Shown here: piece by piece, positions 21,961 to 34,141 of the stretch
How the letters are laid out: every line of letters begins with the position of its first letter
How positions within the stretch are numbered: the stretch's first letter is position 1
Assembly: GCA_022495995.1 (NCBI GenBank)
Contig: JAFEMH010005404.1
Location: 100,149 to 164,148 of the forward strand
DNA: 64,000 nucleotides
Reading direction: 5' to 3'
From: Adenophora triphylla var. japonica
Taxonomy: Eukaryota; Streptophyta; Magnoliopsida; Asterales; Campanulaceae
Translations under genes and position numbers: made by a program
Notes under the pieces: generated by a model
Seen by the model: only the letters and a program-made list of their open reading frames with translations
Databases searched by the model: none
What the model was told of the DNA's origin: nothing

Positions 21961-24713
21961 CGTGAGGACCCCGACCCGAACCTACACGTGTCCCGAGCTG
22001 GAGCGTCCTCAAACTATCCCAAATTTCCTAAACTTTTAAAACCTTTATTTAACTTTCAAAAATAAATACAATTATTATACCCATTTCATAATAAATCTAT
22101 ACTTTTTCACAAAGGAGAAATAGCTATCCAACTTAGAATATAAGAAACGTTTTTAGTTACGAAACGGCCTTGGTTATAACATAAAATAAAGATTTATAAT
22201 TACAATTTCATAAATGAATTATACCAAAGTACACTTTCTATACCAACCTAATCATACCCCGACAAGTCCCACAATATAACTTCCAAACTCCTCACCGCCC
22301 TTACTTGACTGGTCCACCTGTCTCAGAATCTAAAACAGTAAAGGGGAGAGGGGTGAGAATAAATCTCAGCAAGCTATTATGGATGCAGCAAGATGCCATA
22401 CAAGATGCAACACGTAGCATGGCAACACATCAAAAGACATATTCATATAACCCGAGAGGCTCCCTGCCGCCAACCGTCCCATACCGGTTGGAGACAACGA
22501 CCGCTCAAACATGAATATATCACAACACATAAGTACGATAAAGTAACACTTAGAAGGATACTCGAGCCAAGGTTTCATCTCCAAAAGGATATACACATCC
22601 GAGCAAAGCAGCAATAAATGGCTGAAGCGGTTCCGAACCATGAACAATAACAGTACTCTGGGGACTCGGACACACAGTCGTATCCCCGGTGAAAACTAGA
22701 CCATCTACCTCAAAAGGAGATGCTAGCCCACAAATCCCACACAAGGGGGACAAACTCGGCAATGTATGAATTATAATGAACTCGGCTCGGTGCCATTATA
22801 AATCCATAACATTGCCCAACAAACAATTAAATCAATACCAGCTGGATTTACATAACTAAGCACAGTAATAACATACTTGCTTAACCAAACATTGTATGAT
22901 CCAAAGTAGGGATACATACTACAACAGCATATCATGAAGATAGCAATACTATATCAAGTATTCAACATTATCAAGCACATAATAGATACTTGAATAAATT
23001 CCACAAAAAGGGATAACAATATATCAACATGGTAAAATATACTCATGTTCAACCAATAATCAGAGTGCAGCATTTGATCAACACACAATGCATAATATAA
23101 TCAATGTATATGAACTCAATGTAAGGCAAGGAAATATCATCAATCCATCCTACAAGGTCATTATACAATAAAACAAGGCCTCTATGAAGGTTCAAGCTCA
23201 ATTTACTAAGTGGGAGTCACAATCTATAAGTGACCAAACAATGTTGCTAACCATTCCCGGTTCAGATTTACAGTTAAACTTCCTGGGGTCTTGGGCGACC
23301 GCCCATACCTCTTGGGCGACCGCCCAAGAGGCTTTACAAGGCACACCAACTTCTGGACACATGGGCGGCCGCTCACGCCTGGGGCGACCGCCCAAGTGCC
23401 GGATCCTTACATTCCCAAGCTTCCCAAATTGAAATCTCTTACTAATTTCTTTCACTTCCCAAGTTTTACTTCTACTCTAAATTAAAGATCAACAAGAAGA
23501 TTTCCTAACTTTACTAAGTTCCTCCTGAATCGTGCAACCCGAAGTAGAGAAGTTCTAATTTATTTATCATTCTACATTTTACCCATTTTATACTCTCCAA
23601 ACCATCTTCCAAGAACATTATCCTCAACCAAATTCATTTACTCATTTTCCAACTCATGTAAGGCTCTAAAGCATGTAACACCCATTAATATAACAAGAAC
23701 AATATTTATAATTTATGATCATTCATTAAGAAGTAAAGTCATAACAATTCACATACTAAGCCATGAAACCCAAAAATGATTAAATCTTATATTATTACCA
23801 TTTGAAGCACTACCCATTTCACTATCACTTTCCAAGTATAAATTTCTTAATTTAATTAACCCATTTACTTACTTTCTTGACCCATTTTAATAACACATTT
23901 CAAATTAAATCTTCTAAACTAATTTCACCCATTTCTTATAATCAAATCATTTTCTATGAACCCAACTTTATTCTACTCATTTAACTCCATAGAATAATGT
24001 CTTAACCTAGATCATTATAAATTTCATGAATCATATCATTTCCTCAATCCAAGAGAGTTCTCCTAAGCATTGAAGCAAAAAGAACATTCATAACAACATA
24101 AATATTCATGAACATTCAAGGAAGGAAAGGGGTCATAATAACTCACATTTGGATTATATAAGGAATGTTGATTTTTCTAACTTGATGAGTTCCCCAAGAT
24201 GATCCAACTTCAATGGTGCTCCTAGACTTGATTTTTGGATGAAGAAATGCTTGGCTTCCAAGCTTGGACAAAGGCTTCCATGGAGTCTCTCTCCTTTCTC
24301 TAGGATGAAGAAGTGAGGATGAAGGAGAAGGAGGGGAATTATTAGAGAGAAGGAGGGAGATGGAGTGAAAATGATAAAGGGGAAAAAGGGGAGGGGGGCC
24401 GGCCAAAGGGGGGAGAAGGGGAGGGTTTTAGGGGAATGGTCCCCCACTCCAAAATATCCCCTAAAACTCTTCCTCAATTTAAATAAATTTCCCCCAACTC
24501 ATAACATTTTATTTGTCCAATTTATTACTACTACATTCTATTACTTTATTTATTTCTAATTATTATTTTTCCCCTAGAACATTATTTATTTTCTTATCAT
24601 TTTATCCTAATATAAGGAATTTAAAGATATAAGAATGAACACAAAATATTAACAATAATATTAAAAGCACACAATATGATGTTAAATTAGTGCCTAGGGC
24701 TAGGGTCGTTACA
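21961..24713 (-). repeat. Nested element LTR, right copy
   Basis: Near-identical to 15930-18675. Differences are concentrated in one patch (22310-22690 against 16275-16655), where many one- to three-base indels occur; outside it almost no differences are seen. The GGGCGACCGCCC cluster recurs at about 23285-23400. Confidence 0.93.
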
Positions 24714-25475
24714 GTCAAAGTAGAGGTTTTGCGGTCAAAGGGAAGATTTTGTGGTTAAACTGGGTTTGTGGTCAAAATCTCACTTTGTGAACAAGACAAG
24801 ATTTTTGTGGCCAAAGAAGTTTGTGGTCAAAACTTAAGGTTTGATAAGGAAAACAAGTTTGGTTGAATGAGAAGTGGATTCAAAGAGCTAAGGCAATACT
24901 AACATATAAACACAATTCACACAAGTAATAAGAGCTGGAAAGATCAAATACTAGCAAACAAAGTAAGTAATAATAAGGACTTGAAAGTAAATGCTGAATG
25001 TAAAGAACACAAGTATTTGGAGAGGTTCAATCGTTAAAGATCTACGTCCTCTACCAAGATGGTTAGTCTTGGATTTTCAAATGGGGTTTATATTGATTCC
25101 TTGCTTGTTACAGATTATCAAGTGAAGAGCTTGAATCAAAAACCTATTTCTATGAAGAACAAATCCTAGACTAAAACCAGTGTTTCCCTAATGATATAAT
25201 CTATGTGATTAAATCAAAGGGGTGTGTGTGTGATTCAAGAATCAAAAGCTCTTTTATAATCTAAGTGATTAGAGCTGATGAGTCTTGTTTGTGTTTACAA
25301 GGCTTGAGATTCCGGGCTTGGATATTTTCTTGATAGCTTGAAGGAGATGCTTGAAGATGCGAATGATTAGAAAATCTTGCTCTTGATCTTCAACACTTTT
25401 CTTGGTGACAACAAAGGTTTTTCTCTTGTATTCTCGGCGAAACTCAAAGAAATCTCCAAGGTGAATCACAAGGAC

Positions 25476-25483
25476 TATTTATA
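25476..25483 (-). promoter_or_regulatory. TATA box of the split Sirevirus LTR
   Basis: TATAAATA on the minus strand, same context (GGCTATAAATAGTCC) as in the intact LTR at 37438-37431. Confidence 0.7.
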
Positions 25484-25768
25484 GCCTTGGCTTGGCTACT
25501 AGCCGTTGGAGAGTCTTGGAGACAAAGTTTCAAGGACAAGTGTTGTTGAAATCTGATTGGTGCTTTGTCCTTGCCTTGTTTTGTTGTTGCAGAGAGGTGG
25601 AGCGCTTGTACTATATGAACGTTATACAACAAGCTTGTCTCCTTTTGAATTTGAAATCTGCAACGGTATAATTTGAACTCTAAGTTGGAGTTAGAGTTAA
25701 CCATAGTTAATTATATCAAACCTTTGTCGTTTTCTTCAAGTCTTCAAATCAACCTTCAAAGACCTGAG

Positions 25769-25941
25769 TTGCGGTCAAAGTGTAGTTTGCGGTCAAACTG
25801 GCACTTAGTCAAAGGTTTGCCTTGCGGTCAAACTAATCCTTGCGGTCAAATTGATCTTTCCGGTCAAAAATGAACTTTGCGGTCAAAGTGATTCTTCCGG
25901 TCAAAAATGATCCTTACTTGGTCGGGCTTTGATTTTTGACC
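25769..25941 (-). promoter_or_regulatory. W-box array in split Sirevirus LTR
   Basis: Seven GGTCAAA words (TTTGACC on the coding strand), plus one damaged copy (CTTAGTCAAAGG where the other LTR has CTTTGCGGTCAAAGG). It duplicates the array of the intact LTR. Confidence 0.7.
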
Positions 25942-26140
25942 TTACCTTTGATAATGAGTCTTTGAAGTTGATTTTTAAAGAGCCATCCTACTCAAGCCTA
26001 TCAAACTAAAATGGACTTAACTAATTTTGAAGTCTAAAGACTTCTTACATTCACGCCTAAAGTCCATGAAATTTAAAAGATAGGTTATGGTATCAATCAA
26101 ATCAAGTAATAGGAGGGGTTTATAATAAGCATACCCAACA

Positions 26141-26155
26141 ATCTCCCCCTATTTG
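26141..26155 (-). other. Sirevirus polypurine tract
   Basis: Minus strand AAATAGGGGGAGAT directly before the 3' LTR (TGTTGGG). This is the plus-strand primer site of the retrotransposon. Confidence 0.88.
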
Positions 26156-26627
26156 ATTGAGACCATTACCTACTACAACAGAGGCTAATTCATTGTACTT
26201 GGTAACATGTTTCAAAAGAAATAAGTTTTATAAAACTCATGTCCCAAGTCAATGCACACACTAAGCCTAAGTCATAGATTTCTATCTTCCTATAAAAGAA
26301 AACAAAATGCAAAGTATAAGATAGAAATATACATTTAGTGCTTTCAAAAATATAAACATTAAGTATGGAATGCATTTAAACTAAATGTTTAAAACAAATG
26401 CACTTAGGGATAAGATAGTGAGCTTGAGTGCATTGGTTTCAAAAGAAATGCAATCATTGTTCTTAAGATTTAGAGAGATACAATGATATGCCATAATAAA
26501 CTAAAACAAGTTTCAAAGTGACATCCAAAAGCTAAAATTGTTCAAAACAAAAGAAAGGATAGGATAAAACACAAGGCAGTGCGGTCAAACTGCTCTTGCG
26601 GTCAAAAGGGGCTTTACGGTCACAATT
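26156..26627. other. Sirevirus 3' non-coding region
   Basis: Between the accessory ORF stop and the polypurine tract. No ORF. GGTCAAA/GGTCACA words near 26582-26620. Confidence 0.6.
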
Positions 26628-29600
26628 TCAAAGTCCTGGGATGTGCACTTGAGCTTCTCCTTCACCTTGCCAGCCAATCCTTTGAGTCTCCACTGCTTGG
26701 GCTTGTGCTTGGTTCTGAACTTGAGCTTGAAGAACCAAGTCATTTTCTGGAGCTTCTGAGTTGATCACATAGAAGTTGACTGATTCTTCTTCTCTTAGAT
26801 TAGGTTGGGGTGGCAAGACTTCAGGTAGGAAAAATTCAGACCCTTCAACACCAACATTTCTTAACACATTTCGAAGAGTTGTTATTTCCTCATTGACAAC
26901 ATCACTTAGATTCTGAATGTTACCAGCAGCAAAAGATTTGAGATCATCAATTTTGTTGGTCTGGTGAGTGATGCTATCAGTGTTAGACTTAACACTTAAT
27001 TTCATCTTCTTCAATTTCTTCAAGGTAAGAGCAATGGTGGCTTGAAGAGAAGCATCAATTTGCTTGGTAATTTCCTTTGTAACTTCTTTTTCAGAACCTT
27101 GAATGGCAGCCACAGTTTCAGCTTTGTCATGAGCTAAGGCATTGGACACTTCAGTGCTAGCCTTCATCATTTCATCAATGACAATTTGCTTGATGGCATG
27201 AGTTTGGATCTTTAACCCTTCCTTCAAGACTTCAATTACCTTGGAAGTTTGAGAAGTACTTGCTGCGATCATTGCTGCGGTCAAAGTGTGTAGAGCCTCT
27301 TTCTCCCCCTTAATGGTATCAATCAAAGAGGGGAGGTCTTGAAGAATAGTATGAATACTCTTGACACTTTCCTTAAGTTCATCCTGAGTAATCACAATTT
27401 GCGCCATCTGAGTCTGAGTATCCAATACCACATTGGATAAAGTTGCTACGGCCAGAATGAGTTCTTGATTACTATCACTATCAGAGACAACCTTGCTTGG
27501 ATCAATAGTATCCTCATTTTTCTGAGCTTTATCTGAGGGAGTATCCTGAGGAAAAGATGTAGCTTTGGAATGAGAAGAGCTTGAGAGAGTGTCAAACCTT
27601 ATGTGAGTGTTTGTTTGACCGGGGACACGGTTAAGATTTGAGTCCAAAACCACATTTTCAGCTTCCTCTTCACGGTCAAAAATTTCTTTGGTTGCTTCAA
27701 TCTGGTCATTTTCTTCTTCATCATCCTTCTCGGAGGAATCTTTAGAATCTCGTCTCGCCGAGTCTTTTTCACTTTCAGACTTCTCTCCTTCTTCTTCTTT
27801 ATCAGATTTCTCAAGACTTTCCTCAAACTCAACATTGTCTTTTGACCCTTTCTGAGGAGAGGCAATTCCTACCCATTCATCAAAGTCATCCATAGATGAT
27901 TTCTTTGTGGGAGAACCAGTTGGAGTCATAATAGGTGAACGTGGAGGAGTTGGAATTTTAACTCGCTTGATCTTCTTGGGACTTGGAGTAGATGGTCTTC
28001 TTTTCCTGGCAACTTTAGGATCAGATTGAAACTCCCCCTCAAGATTTGCATCTTTGGAGGGTTTGGAAGAGGCAAGAGTTTCAAGATATCTCAATCTCTC
28101 AAACATCTTGTTCGCCTAGAGAGGTCTTCCTCTTTGGATGTGGAGATAAGGGTTTGGAAGATTTGAGAGGTTGTCTTCGCTTTGGTTGATTTTGAAGGAT
28201 TGATTTTGGAGGTGGGTTTAGTGGATGTGGTAAATTTAGGAGCAATCAAGTATTTAGAGAGATCAAGGAGTAGTAGATTTTGACCGAGGCTTCTCATGAA
28301 TTTTCAAATCCCTTGGCTTCATGTTTCTAGCAATCTCGCTTTTCTCCGCCTTAGAGAGCTCAGTACATCTTTCCTTTACCTTTATCTTTGATTTCAGCAG
28401 ATTTGGCCAACAGCTTCGGCACTTTTGACCGTATCATCTTCTTCCTTATTTTGACCTGAGCCATTGTCGGGATTAGGAAACTTGAGACTTGGAGTGAAAT
28501 TTTGGCGGTACATATTTCTCAACTGGATTTCTTGGGTGATATAACTTGTATAACGCATCCCCAAAGTAGTTGCGAAAGATTGTTCTCATGGTTCCCTTAG
28601 TAAATGTTTTTGACCGCGGGATCTTTTCAACCAGATGGTCATTGAGCTTAATCTCCTCGTAAATCTTCTCAGTGCATCGGCATGAGAGATACCAAACGCT
28701 GAGTCCTGTACTTGACCTTCTTTGCAGCCTCATCTCTTTGATAAATTACAATACAGGCCATAAGTCTCTTGTAAATGATCAAAGGCCAATTTAGCTTCTT
28801 TCCCAAGTAGATTGCTGCTGATATCTTCCATTGCTCATGGTTGAAGTTAGCATGGTTGCCGGTCTTGCAGAATAGACAATGGTCAACTGTAATCGATGTG
28901 ATACATCATCTCATCAAACTCCTTCCTGGGAACGTTAGTGACATCGCTTCTTCCCACAAGTCTTGTGGCAAGCTTCTCAAGAGTTGGCTCATCCAGCTCC
29001 AATGGAGCTTTGGAATTGAACTCAAGACCCAAAATCTCAAGAATGTCTTCATCATCGCCAGAGAGAGGGAATCCAAAGAATGGCAGATTGAACATATTTG
29101 TATGGAATTCCATCATCATCCTTGTCTGTCTTCTCTTGTGCAAAATGAAAGAATTGATCTACATAGGCTTGTATGTGAGTAGACTGATCCATGGCAAAGA
29201 ATGGCAAGATTCCAGAGCTTTCAAGTCGTTTGAGTAGATTTCTACCAAGAGCATCCAATTTCACATCATCGACATCAATGATATGTCCAGGAATGAACTG
29301 TTTTTCATTCTGAAATAAAAACATTTCAAGTTAGAAAGTGAAAGAGAATGAATTCATGCGGTCAAACTTTGGTGTCCTGGTCAAAAATTTGGCACCTGGT
29401 CAAATCCACACTTACGGTCAAAACTTTGGCACGGTCAAAGTTGGTGTCGGGTCAAAGTTTTGAAGGAATATGCACGGTCAAACTTTGATAGCATGGATTC
29501 ATAGAAATGACTAAGTATTGATAAACAATTTAGAGAGCAAGTCATAATGAATCTAAAGGAACTAACAACAATGAATAATTAATGAAACCAAAATATACAT

Positions 29601-30115
29601 TAAAACGAAGAAATGTGTATGAACACACGAAGAACATACGAAGAACACGATGAACACTAAAAACCCAGATTTCCAGAAATACATGAAAATGCATATAATT
29701 TGTAAGAACAAGATCTGGGAGTTCTTAGGAACAACATTTGAACAACAATTTATCAAAACAATGCTTAAGAAACGCAGAAATCAACAATGGGGGTTCTAGA
29801 GAGTCGAACCCAACAATGGTGATTTTTCTAACCTAACTCAAATTAACAGAGGATTCAAGAGGTAAATGTATAATCATAAGTATAAACATTATCTAGGAAC
29901 AAATCAGATGAGAAAAATCAAAGACAAAAACATCTACAGTTTATGTTAAGAATTTTGAAATACCAAGGGTTTTGAGACCTACCGAAAACACAAAAAAATT
30001 TGGTTCGTAAATTCTTACCATCACGAATACGTAGGGTTTGCTAAGATCGTGTGATTGTTCTTCACTGATTAGAGGATTTAGAGTGTTTGGAGACTTTCAC
30101 AACTTTGGGATTCAT
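26628..30115 (-). pseudogene. Sirevirus accessory (env-position) ORF, spliced, broken
   Basis: Located between pol and the 3' LTR, where Sireviruses carry an extra envelope-like ORF. I infer a first exon 30115-30019 (starts MNPKVVKVSKHSKSSN) with donor GTAAGA, an intron of about 0.7 kb, and a main exon from 29309 (NEKQFIPGHIIDVDDVKLDA). One indel sits in exon 1 and several frame breaks lie between 29070 and 28110. The last 492 codons (28106-26628) are open: a basic Pro-rich stretch (KRRPSTPSPKKIKRVK), a long Asp/Glu/Lys/Ser-rich acidic region, then a long predicted coiled coil with no Cys, and a Gln/Ala-rich end. I see no signal peptide or membrane segment, so 'envelope' describes position only. 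Confidence 0.72.
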
Positions 30116-30745
30116 TTTATAGAGATTCGAAGAGAGAGAAAAATGTAGTGAGAGAGAGTAGAGAGAGAGAGAGAGACGACAGAGTTTATGGAGAGGTGGT
30201 CTGCGGAAATTTGTTGGTTTGTGAAAGTGGTGGAGGGTGTAGTGGAGTGAAGGAATGGGGAGGAGTAGTGGTGGAGATGTGTACTGCATTAACCACTGGT
30301 TATTGCTTACAGAGTCCTTACAACTCCTTCTTGTTAACCAATGAGGGCGGAGCAAAAGATTGATGAAAGACAAAATTGTCCCTTTTATAGAGAATTTGAA
30401 TTAAATGAAAAACGAGGGAAATATAATTACAAAAGTACCCTTTTGCAACTATCATGTCTCAAGAGAGACAAGTTCCAGGTGATATAAAAATAATCTAAGT
30501 TAAAAACTTTCCAGAGATACATACTTGAGCGGTCAAAGTGGTGATTCATTTGACCGTGGAAGGCTTCTACAAAGCCTTAGAACAGTTAGGATGAATCTCA
30601 TGCGGTCAAAGTTAATATCTTTGACCGTAGGAAGGAATGCGGTCAGGTGAGACATATGAGGCATATGTATGCTAAAGACTATTGACCTGTTCTTAAACAT
30701 GAACTTAAAACACACAATTGTTAGTTAAACAAATATGGACAAGTT
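30116..30745. other. Spacer between pol and accessory ORF
   Basis: Contains a TATAAA word on the minus strand directly before the accessory ATG, an interrupted GA tract (about 30149-30175), and several GGTCAAA / TTTGACC words at 30533-30642. It probably acts as an internal leader; no gene seen. Confidence 0.5.
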
Positions 30746-33700
30746 TTACTTGAGTTCTAACATACCCATTTCTCCTCTTAAGAACACGAATCTCTTGGAG
30801 TCTAGAGCCTTGGTAAGAATATCTGCAATTTGATTGTCAGTACCAATATGCTCTAAATGAATGTTACCTTTTTCAACATGATCCTTGAGAAAGTGATATT
30901 TGATATCGATGTGTTTGGTTTTAGAGTGCATAACAGGGTTGTTTGATACTGCAATGGCTGATGTATTGTCACAATAGATTGGACAATTTTCTTCATGAAC
31001 GCCATAGTCAACTAGTTGTTGCTTCATCCACGCATTCTAACAACAGCAGCCCAAGAAATGTATTCAGCCTCCGTTGTTGAGACGTACACCGAAGCTTGTT
31101 TCTTGCCGGCCCATGAAACAAGTCGATTTCCAAGGAAATGACAAGTTCCACCGGTGCTCTTCCCCGTCAATCAGGCAGCCGCATAATCTGCATCCGAGTA
31201 ACCTATAAGATCAAAAGATGGTTCTTTGGAATACCAAAGCCCAAGGTTAATAGTCCCGTATAGATAACGAATAATACGTTTACAGCCTATAAAATGTGCT
31301 TCTCTAGTGGTCTGCTTGATAGCGAGCACAAACGCAAACACCTAAACATGATATCTCGGTCTACTAGCAGCTAGATATAGTAAGGAGCCAATCATACCTC
31401 GATACAAAGTTTGATCAACTTTCTTACCTTTCAAGTCTTTGTCTAACTTGTTACTGTAGCCATAGGAGTGTCGTATGCTTTTGCATTTTCAAGTCCAAAT
31501 TTCTTGATTAGGTCTTTAGTGTATTTTGCTTGGCTAAGGAAGATGCCTTCATCACATTGTTTGATTTGGAGCCCAAGGAAGAATGTGAGTTCTCCCATCA
31601 TGCTCATCTCAAACTTGCTTTTCATAAGTTTTTCAAAACGCTTACACAAAATTTCATTAGTAGAGCCAAAAATGATATCATCAACATATATTTGAACAAG
31701 TAATGTATGATCATTATATTTGGCAATGAAAAGAGTTGTGTCGATTTTACCTCGTTTGAAGCCCTTTTCTAAGAGAAATTTAGATAGAGTATTATACCAT
31801 GCTCTTGGAGCTTGTTTGAGTCCATACAAAGCTTTTTGGAGTTTGTAGACTTGATCAGGATATTTGTTGTCTTCAAATCCAGGAGGTTGTGCAACATAGA
31901 CCATTTATTGAAGTTCACCATTGAGAAATGCACTCTTAACATCCATTTGATAAAGCTTGAATCTTTTGAAGGAGGCATAAGCTAAGAAAATTCTAATAGC
32001 TTCAAGTCTTGCAACGGGGGCAAAGGTTTCATCGTAATCGATTCCTTCTTCTTGTCTATATCCTTGTGCAACCAACCTTGCTTTGTTTCTTGTGATGCTT
32101 CCATTCTCATCCATCTTGTTTCTAAACACCCATTTTGTACCAATTACTCCTTGATCCTTTGGTCTTGGAACTAAGGTCCAAACTTTACATCTTTCGAATT
32201 GGTTGAGCTCTTCTTGCATAGCCACAACCCAACTTGAATCTTGGAGTGCTTCATCAACTTTCTTTGGTTCAATTTGAGATATGAATGAAGTGTATTCATC
32301 ATAGTGAGAACTTCTTGTTTGAACCCCAGAGAACAAATCACCGATGACATTATCAATTGGGTGATCTCTAACCTCATGAATTTCTGGAGGTAAGTCTGGT
32401 TGAGTTGTTTGTTGTTGAAGATCTTCTATTGGAACATCATTTGAGCCATCAAAATAAGTGAGTTGAGGTATAGGCTCTATGGAATTTATGGGATTTGATT
32501 CAACTGCATCATCTTCTGAGTGAACATCTTCAGTAGGAACTTCTGATGTTGGATTTGAAAAATTTGGTGCGGTTGAAGTTGATGGATTTCCTTGAGTTGA
32601 GTGATTTTCTGATCTAGGTGCATTTTGAGGAGGATTACCTGTCTCATTAGGCTCAGCAAAATCATCAGCAACATTTGGAGCCAAATGTGGCTCAAGGAGA
32701 GAATGTTCATCAAAAGTAACATGAACAGATTCTACTATCTTTAAACTATTTTTATTAAAAACACGAAAAGCTTTAGAGTGTTTGGCATACCCAACAAAAA
32801 TACCTTCATCTGCTTTAGGAGCGAATTTACCTCGATGCTCTTTTCCATTATATAGAATAAAGCATTTGCATCCAAATATTTTGAAGAAGGCTATGTTGGG
32901 GGTTCTTCCTCTCCAAAGTTCATATGGAGTCTTGTTGTAGGTCTTGTTGATGAGAGATCTATTTTGAGTGAAGCAAGCTGTGTTGGTAGCTTCAGCCCAA
33001 AAGTATTGTGGTAGCTTGGCTTCAGCGAGCATTGTCTTTCCAGCCTCAATCAACGTTCTATTCTTTCTTTCCACAACTCCATTTTGTTGTGGAACTCCAG
33101 CAGCAGAGAAGTTATGATCAATACCATGGTCGTCACAGTATTGAGCTACACCGTTATTTTTGAATTCGGCCCATGATCCGATCTAACACTAACGATGTCA
33201 TCTTCTTTTTGTGTTTGGAGCTGTCTAAAGAGTGAGGTCAAAATATCATAACAATCATCTTTGGAGATCATCATTTCGACCCATGTATATCGCGAGTAAT
33301 CATCCACCACAACTAAAGTATATTTATTTCCTCCAATGCTTGCGATGGTGACAGGTCCAAACATATCGATGTGAAGTAGTTGCAAACATCTTGAAGTTGA
33401 AGGCACGGTCTTGCTGGAGAAAGACGCCTTGGGTTGTTTGCCAAGTTGACATGCAGCACACTTCTTATCGTGGTGATCAGCTACTTTTGGTAGACCACGA
33501 ACTAGACTTTCTCTTCCAATCTTAGATAGATACTTGAAGTTCAAATGACTAAGTCTTTTGTGCCACAACCAACTATTTTCACTCACACTTTTTGCTACAA
33601 AACAAAGATTAGTAAGATTGCAAGCAGAATTAAAATCGATAATATAAACATTACTCTTACGAATCCCTTTGAGCAAAGTGACTCCGGATGTGCCATCTTT

Positions 33701-34021
33701 GATAAAGCAATTTGTTGAAGTAAAGTTGCAGTGCAATCCTTTGTCACAAAATTGAGATATGGAGAGAAGATTATGCTTGAGTCCTTTGACTAGAGATACT
33801 TCTTTTATAGTGATATTTCCTTTTCGAATGACTCCATATCCAATTGTCTTTCCTTTGTTGTTATCCCCAAACGTTACTGATGGACCATTTTCTTCACGAA
33901 CATCTTCCAGCAAGGTGATATCTCCGGTCATGTGTCTTGAACAGCCACTGTCGAGATACCATTCATTTGAATTTGCCTTGGAAGATCCAGCCATGAAGCA
34001 GAGGACCTGAAAGATAAACAT
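30746..34021 (-). pseudogene. Sirevirus pol: protease, integrase, RT, RNase H
   Basis: Order on the minus strand: protease active site WYLDSGCSRHM (Asp codon at 33952-33950); integrase zinc domain with WHKRLSHLNF and CAACQLGKQP, then HIDMFGP and VVVDDYSRYTWVE; integrase C-terminal/[17 protein letters not shown] (32990); RT with [25 protein letters not shown] and the catalytic YVDDIIFGST (Tyr-Val-Asp-Asp at 31688-31677); RNase H with CDNTSAI and HSKTKHIDIKYHFLKDHVEK. Breaks: a frame change at about 33080-33150 (end of integrase core), TAA at 31907-31905 in RT, and frame breaks at 31030-31440. Function follows from the family; this copy is not open end to end. Confidence 0.92.
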
Positions 34022-34141
34022 TTAAGAACGAGGTCCCCTTTTATTTTTGGGTCCTGTGGTTAGCACCTTTTGACAACCCACATCTGTTTCACGTAAGGAG
34101 GGTGAAGTCCTTTTGGATTAGATGCGAATTGCCAAAGGCAT

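Larger units (their letters stand above)
15930..24713 (-). mobile_element. Non-coding LTR element (LARD-like, probably Ty3/gypsy-derived)
   Basis: Inserted in the Sirevirus LTR with target duplication GTCAA. Own LTRs 15930-18675 and 21961-24713 (about 2.75 kb, nearly identical) run TGTAACGACC..CTCACA on the minus strand; the right copy has one changed terminal base (CG for TG, plus sense, 21961). A purine-rich tract (TTAAGGGGGAGTGAG, minus strand) precedes the left LTR, which gives the orientation. The 3.3-kb interior has no frame over about 70 codons. Long LTRs with TGTAACGACC are typical of gypsy elements, but no protein domain confirms it. Confidence 0.88.
15711..26140 (-). repeat. Sirevirus 3' LTR, split by a nested element
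   Basis: LTR pieces 15711-15929 and 24714-26140 match the intact LTR 36446-38095 nearly base for base. GTCAA is duplicated at 15925-15929 and 24714-24718. The piece contains the same TATA word (25476-25483) and GGTCAAA array (25769-25941) as the other LTR. Confidence 0.95.

Noticed and set aside
26628..28106. Host gene for a coiled-coil protein
   Set aside because: It lies inside the Sirevirus between pol and the polypurine tract and continues an interrupted upstream frame, so it is retrotransposon-encoded.
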